Shown here: in pieces, positions 58,500 through 64,000 of the stretch
Layout: every line of letters begins with the position of its first letter
Position numbering within the stretch: the stretch's first letter is position 1
Assembly (NCBI GenBank): GCA_028023455.1
Contig: JAQFVV010000545.1
Location: forward strand, 1 to 64,000
Origin: Epiperipatus broadwayi
Lineage: Eukaryota > Onychophora > Udeonychophora > Euonychophora > Peripatidae
Length of the DNA: 64,000 bases
Direction of reading: 5' to 3'
Made by a program: the position numbers and the translations under genes
Notes under the pieces: generated by a model
Told to the model about the DNA's origin: nothing
Databases searched by the model: none
The model's input: the letters and a program-made list of their open reading frames with translations, nothing else

Positions 58500-61010
58500 A
58501 AACTAAAGTTAGATTATTTCCCCTTCAGCTATAATATTCAGCAAGTCAATCATAACTGGAGACAATTTTTTGCAAATAATAGCTAATTATTATAAGCAAA
58601 AGTTACAAGAGACAGATTTATATAAGCCTTCTCCCCTTTTTCTGAGAAATTTTGAAGCCAAGATCTATTTAGTCCAAATGACTTCACTCTAAAAATTTCC
58701 ACAAAGCAAGATACATAACATCCAGGATCTACTGGCAGAGATGGCAAACTTTTTTTTCAGAAATAATCTACATAACCCAATGATACCATCCTTTCTAAGT
58801 AATTTAAGACCAATATCCATGTGCTCTTTGGGAATAGAAATTCTAGAATCTTCAATAAAAGATAAAATAGCATCCTATTTTTTACCTCATCTCTCACATA
58901 CTCAGTTTGCAAGACAGGGAAGTTGCTGGCATAAGTTGCACTTCTTTTCTAAGTAGACTTTAAACAACATGAAACATGAAAAAAATGAATCCTATAATAA
59001 TTAGATATCTCTGCTGCATTTGATACAGTATTAACAAATATATTATTACAGAGACAGAAACACTAAAATCTATCATCTTTCTAGTTGCAAATTTATGAAT
59101 CGGGAAATATAACCCACACTCAATGGCAAGAGATCAGCAGCTTTCATTCCATATCAGTCCATCCCACATGGTTCTTCACTCAGTGCATACATAAGTCATT
59201 TAAGATTAGCAATAGAAAAAAATATTAAATGATTCTTACCAGCTATAAATACTAAACTATCCAACATTGCTTATATGGTTGACATCACAGGTTTCCTCAT
59301 ATCAAAAAAAAAAAAAAATTCCCATATATTGAAAAATTATTCAAATAAATTTAAGCTCCATTTCAATATGAAAAAAAAAAATATTGTGCATATGCATCAA
59401 AAACAAAGAGACAACACGATCAATTGTTTCAGGGTAAATCATCCAAATATTTTGGCTTTTCTTCCTATTTGAGTCCTTCAGCAATGAGAATAAGCTTACA
59501 AGAAAAACTAAGGCAGAAACAAACCAGCTGGTTTCATCTTTGGAAAAAACATATCTATCAATATATTCAGAAACATTCCTTTTTTACTCAGCTAATTATC
59601 ATAAGAATAATGTACTACCAACTCATAGTAAAATTCACAAAGTTTATTTCAAATATATACACAATTTGCTAAAACTTTTGATGGACAAGAAAAATTGTAG
59701 CCATCTCAATACAACAATTGCACTTCCCATCAGATGAAAATGTTTTGTAATTACACTCATTACAAGTATTTCATATACAGAAAACCTTAAATCTATTCTC
59801 ATCACTTTCAATCATATATTCATTCCAGAATGCACTAAAAGTACAGCCAAGTGATACACCACTTCCAATACTAAATACATGGTGTAACTCAGTGTTCTTC
59901 AACCCTTTTTTCCACGGCCCGGTGCTGGGCCACGGAACTTTTCTGCAGGTCCACGTGCTAGACGGGCAGCAAAAAGTTTGTAATAATAAATAATAAGAGT
60001 TTAAACTTTTAATTAATATAGCCAATTTTTATTTATTTTTTTCATCTCATTTTTACTCAATTAAAAAAAAAAAGAAAACAGAACGAAAACAAAATCTAAT
60101 CAATCATTCATAAATTAATTTGTTTTTCTAGTTATTACAGATGTTTATGGAGGGAGGGGTAGAATTAAATTTTTTATTACTTTTCTAAAAAAAATTTTAA
60201 AAAAATTTTTTTAAATATATAAACTCCATATATATATAAAAAAACTTTATCTTATATATTTAACATTGTTGTTTTGATCAGTTATAACAATTATGCTTAT
60301 CTTTAAGAAAATTTATCTATAGACTTCTGCCAGTCTACGAAATCTTATCCTTATTTTTGCTGGTCCGCGGAAACTTATCCTTATTTTTACCGGTCCGCAG
60401 GTGTGAAAAGGTTGAAGACCACTGGTGTAACTTATTAGATTCATCTAAACATAATGACAAAATAAAACTAATAATACATAATCAAAAATCAATTACTGGG
60501 AGATATACAGACTAATTAAAACAAAACCACTTGGCAACCATTAACAAGCTTTTCTGGATATAAACAATAAAAAGCTGATTAGGAAATTCACACATTGGTC
60601 TTTGTAACCCAAATTCTTTGATTTCTTGCTCAAACTCAACATTAATGCATTATTCACAGCACATTTGGAAATTCAGAAGGGGATATAGAATTGATTCATG
60701 TTCATTATGCACAGAGAAAAAGAAACTCAGTATCATTTTCTCCAAGAATATACTGCCTTCACAGACTCACAATTAAAATTAACATTATTTAGGAAAAGTG
60801 ATATAACTATTCCAAATCTCAAAAGCTTTACAAAAAGGTTTTTTTCCCAAAATAACAGGCTGCACCTTTGCATTTTATACACTGTGATGCTCAAGGTGCA
60901 TTTTCATCTGTGATTACAATACCATGTGGCATTCAAACATAGTATTAAACAAATTAGAGCAACTAAGAATCAGAGATAAGAAGATTGTACCACCAGATGT
61001 TTTTGCTGTC
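58500..61010 (+). pseudogene. Decayed LINE ORF2 (reverse transcriptase)
   Basis: RT blocks in order on +, in shifting frames: LSNLRPISMCSLGIEILESS then IKDKIASYF (58795-58880), DISAAFDTVLTN (about 59002, domain A), HPTWFF / PHGSSLSAYISHLRLA (about 59160-59215, domain B), AYMVDITGFLI (59268, the YxDD box as MVDI). Much later comes a C-terminal knuckle region (SLCTEKK then ETQYHFLQEY, 60700-60750). The motif style matches the other LINEs at 25-27 and 36-40 kb. A 535-bp hAT-type element sits inside it at 59890-60424. Catalytic residues are lost and stops are frequent. Confidence 0.7.
59882..60432. mobile_element. Non-autonomous hAT element with perfect 8-bp TSD
   Basis: The element spans 59890-60424. 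Ends CAGTGTTCTTCAACC and GGTTGAAGACCACTG are inverted repeats with one mismatch in 15. The flanking GTGTAACT (59882-59889 and 60425-60432) is an exact 8-bp target duplication, diagnostic of hAT. Subterminal GGTCCGCGG / GGCCCGGTGC motifs are also typical. The 535-bp interior has no transposase. It interrupts an older LINE. Confidence 0.92.
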
Positions 61011-61518
61011 ACCTGGGCACACATAAAGCAAAGATACAGCTTGTAGAAGGGCACATTCAACTAATAACCCAATACCTGGTCAGAGATAGAGTGATAGCAA
61101 GTAAAATTATTCATAGGAAATGTGTTTTTTAAACAATATATCAAGAAAAATTATTAATGTACAATACATGTTAAAAGATTCTTCACAATGTGGGGATTTC
61201 CAACAAGGTAATCACATGTCAACCTTGTAACTTTTCTATGATTTTTCTTTAATTGTCCTACACAAGTGAAACTTTTGACAAATGTAACAAGGTTTAATTA
61301 AAGGCCTTTGAAACATAAAAATAAAGTTATAAATTATGAGTAAGTTTTGATTAAATATTAAAATGTTTTTATGTGATATCAATATCATGATTTATTATTT
61401 TTGCATTAGTTAATAAAATTATTATTCATTTTTGCAATTCAAACTTGAATGACACTTTTGAACTCTAAAACTTTATATGAGACTTATTAATTGATGTACA
61501 TTTGGTTTCTAAAAAATT
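61011..61518. other. AT-rich spacer, nothing recognised
   Basis: Possibly the eroded 3' end of the preceding LINE; no tail repeat identified. Confidence 0.45.
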
Positions 61519-61785
61519 TTATAAGATTTCTTTTAGCTTCAAAAACTGACTGTGGCCTTTTAATCCCAGGAAATGATTTATGAGTATTGGAAATTTTGTC
61601 AAATGATAGCAATTTTTCAAATAATCAGTGAATTCATTTCTGGTAAATGTTTGATTACAACTTCTGTACTTATTTCCAAGTTTATAGAATTTATTGTAAT
61701 CAACAAAAACAGTAACTAATAGGTAATATTGGAAATCAGGTTTTGATCTATCCATCTTAGACATAATGATTATTAGTATTACCAA
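61519..61785 (-). CDS. Unknown 88-codon open frame
   Basis: Encodes MVILIIIMSKMDRSKPDF, later NKYRSCNQTFTRNEFTDYL and FPILINHFLGLKGHSQFL. Its amino-acid mix is less AT-driven than most frames here (several Cys, Asp, Arg, Gly), so it may be a fragment of a transposon protein. I recognise no family. No splice-site or partner frame was identified. Confidence 0.25.
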   Translation of the reverse strand: MVILIIIMSKMDRSKPDFQYYLLVTVFVDYNKFYKLGNKYRSCNQTFTRNEFTDYLKNCYHLTKFPILINHFLGLKGHSQFLKLKEIL

Positions 61786-62575
61786 TTAGTGCAGGTAAAA
61801 ATGACTTGTTTCTTTAAATCTCATCTTATTTTCATCTCTTTTGAGAATAATAACAAATAATATTGATAACTGTTAATTATGACAATTTATAAACTAATAA
61901 ATAATATTTAAATAATTAACCTAACACAAATAATTAAATGATCTTACATTATTCGTTATTTTTTAAATATCTATTGGGCAACTTATTATCTTATGAATCA
62001 ATAGTTAATATTGACATTATCCAATTAATTCTAAAATATAATTTTTTATTAATTTTGACTTTATCAACTTTTGTTAATGTTAAATTATCTGTTTAATATT
62101 AGTAGATTAAACTTAACTATACATATATTTATAGATGGTTATATCTATTCCAAGCTTACTATAAAAGATACTGAGTGGAAATTTATCATAACTTTAAATT
62201 AAAATTTATATATTTATTAATTCTAGAGTGCTATTAATCAGGTTATAAAATTGATTATTTATTCAAAATTTACTGTGTTACTTATAATACCTTTATATGT
62301 TATTACTTAAAGTTAACAGAAAGAGTAAACTAATTATTGTTTCATTACTGTTACTCTGCTATTAAAAAACTCTAACGTGGTAACTTTGTGAAAGTCTTCC
62401 AACATTAGATTTATTTTTATTTTAAGATAATCATGATTTTAAGGAGCTTTATTTACCATTAGTTATACATATAAATAATAATTTTTTTTAAAAAAAAAAA
62501 TCATATAACTTATTATACATGCTAACCGTACTTCATAAACCTTATCATCTTTATTCTGAACATTACTTACTCCAG
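61786..62575. other. AT-rich DNA, nothing recognised
   Basis: Homopolymer and ATAT-rich, no frame or repeat of note. Confidence 0.55.
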
Positions 62576-62889
<314 letters not shown>

Positions 62890-64000
62890 TCTCTTTCATT
62901 TTTTTGCTTGTTTTCAACTAGTTTTTTATGTTTATATAGATCATCGTCTTCATTATTTTGAAAACTATTGTATAAGATCTTTTAGCATTTTTTTAAAAAA
63001 ACTGTTAATTTATTTTACTTTATTTGAAAGCTGTTCAATTTTTATTTTAAAAAACCGGGGGGGGGGGGATGACTATAGACCATTGAAATGATGTTTAATC
63101 TTCTATTGTATAATCTATAAAGAAACTGAAAAAGTATATAGTAAAATTAATAGAGATAAATTGAAAGCTATTATTAAGTTTATAAATTCGTAAGCTTCTG
63201 ATTAAATGTTAGCTTCATACAAAAATTTGAATGATTAACAAATAATTTTCTAATGTATATCTAGAATGTATATAACATTTGATGAATTCTTCATATAATA
63301 AATTTGTCAAATTATCAAAGTAAGAATAATATATAAATAAAAAATAAGAATATTATAATTTTTCTATATAATTGCTATTATTATTGAGATAAATAGCTTA
63401 TCATAATATGCTATAAGTTTTACTATGCATTTGTCACAAAACTTTACAACTAATTAATTTAAACAATTCTTATTTTTGCTTTCACTTTATCACTATTTTT
63501 CAAAAGGTATGAAAAAATGAAATGCTAATTGATAGTGAATTTAAATGAAATTTTTCCAATTTGATAAAGAATCACAGATTTCACTTCACATTTTGCTAAT
63601 TGATTTTGTTGTCACAAATATTTACTATAATCAATATAGGTCAATAAGATAAAATAACAATTTAAGTATGTTTTGTAGCATTCATATAAGGAATCAATAT
63701 TCTGTAGAGCAGACATTTATAACTTATTTTTATTACAGTTTTCAAGGTAGAGAATAAAGCCTTGAAATAATGGCATTAGGGATTGAACTTTATTTATTTA
63801 GCATATGGACTTTTTTTTTTAGATAGTATAACTATGAACAAAATAGTGTAAAAGAACCTGTAGAGATTCCAATCATTGAATAGATTCACCTATGTTGGGT
63901 CTTTTAATCTGCCATTAAAGCCATAGTTTTAAATTATATTGTTTATTTATGAAACAGATTACTATTAGTTATCTGAATTTGATGGTGAGATCTCTGTACC
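62890..64000. other. AT-rich DNA, nothing recognised
   Basis: One G12 run at 63057-63068; no supported gene or repeat. Confidence 0.55.

Overview
This window looks like non-genic, repeat-dominated DNA from an invertebrate metazoan genome. It is very AT-rich (by eye about a quarter G+C), full of homopolymer and trinucleotide runs, and has no bacterial-style gene packing, operons or ribosome-binding sites. Every coding signal I can recognise belongs to a transposable element, and nearly all of them are broken by stops and frameshifts. I find no convincing host gene, no rRNA and no intact tRNA. Penelope-like elements (PLEs) with GIY-YIG domains, several APE-type LINEs, a Ty3/gypsy integrase, a KIAA1586-like hAT transposase and tRNA-derived SINEs together fit a mollusc/cephalopod-like or similar invertebrate genome. 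The sequence alone does not fix the species.

Layout. 0-1.6 kb: a decayed PLE on + with hammerhead-like folds before and after it. 1.65-2.35 kb: a large palindrome. 2.95-4.2 kb: a Ty3/gypsy integrase remnant with an internal tandem duplication. 7.1-9.0 kb: an array of about 400-bp units. 9.2-11.2 kb: a decayed hAT transposase on -, with a further relative of the 400-bp family at 11.6 kb. 13.4-14.0 kb: a long compound AAC/AAT microsatellite. 14-22.7 kb: mostly featureless AT-rich DNA, apart from a head-to-head SINE pair (18 kb) and a palindromic fold (20.4 kb). 22.8-29.7 kb: two minisatellites, a LINE ORF1 with a CCHC knuckle (-), a LINE 3' fragment (-), a 1.36-kb terminal-inverted-repeat element with a 9-bp target duplication, and an inverted pair of dispersed repeats.

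30.2-35.9 kb: the longest element, a + strand LINE (PHD-type ORF1, endonuclease, RT). It is interrupted in ORF1 by a 5'-truncated PLE lying between 300-bp inverted arms. 35.9-40.3 kb: a LINE on - with a trinucleotide tail, preceded by a second, truncated copy of its own 3' end. 41-46.4 kb: a SINE pair, tandem motifs and possible LTR fragments. 48.8-49.5 kb (-) and 54.4-55.8 kb (+): two copies of another PLE family. 50.3-52.5 kb: two LTR-like blocks with TATA and AATAAA motifs. 53.2 kb: an interstitial block of telomere-like hexamers. 58.5-61 kb: a + strand LINE interrupted by a 535-bp hAT-type element with a perfect 8-bp target duplication. 62.6-62.9 kb: a second compound AAC/AAT-type array.

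The elements form a nested record of insertions (PLE in LINE, hAT in LINE, LINE next to its own tail) rather than a cooperating gene set. The observations most worth following are the hammerhead-like folds associated with three of the four PLE loci, the inverted-arm PLE, the 1.36-kb TIR element with richer G+C inside, the hexamer telomere-like block, and the shared repeat family around the hAT transposase.
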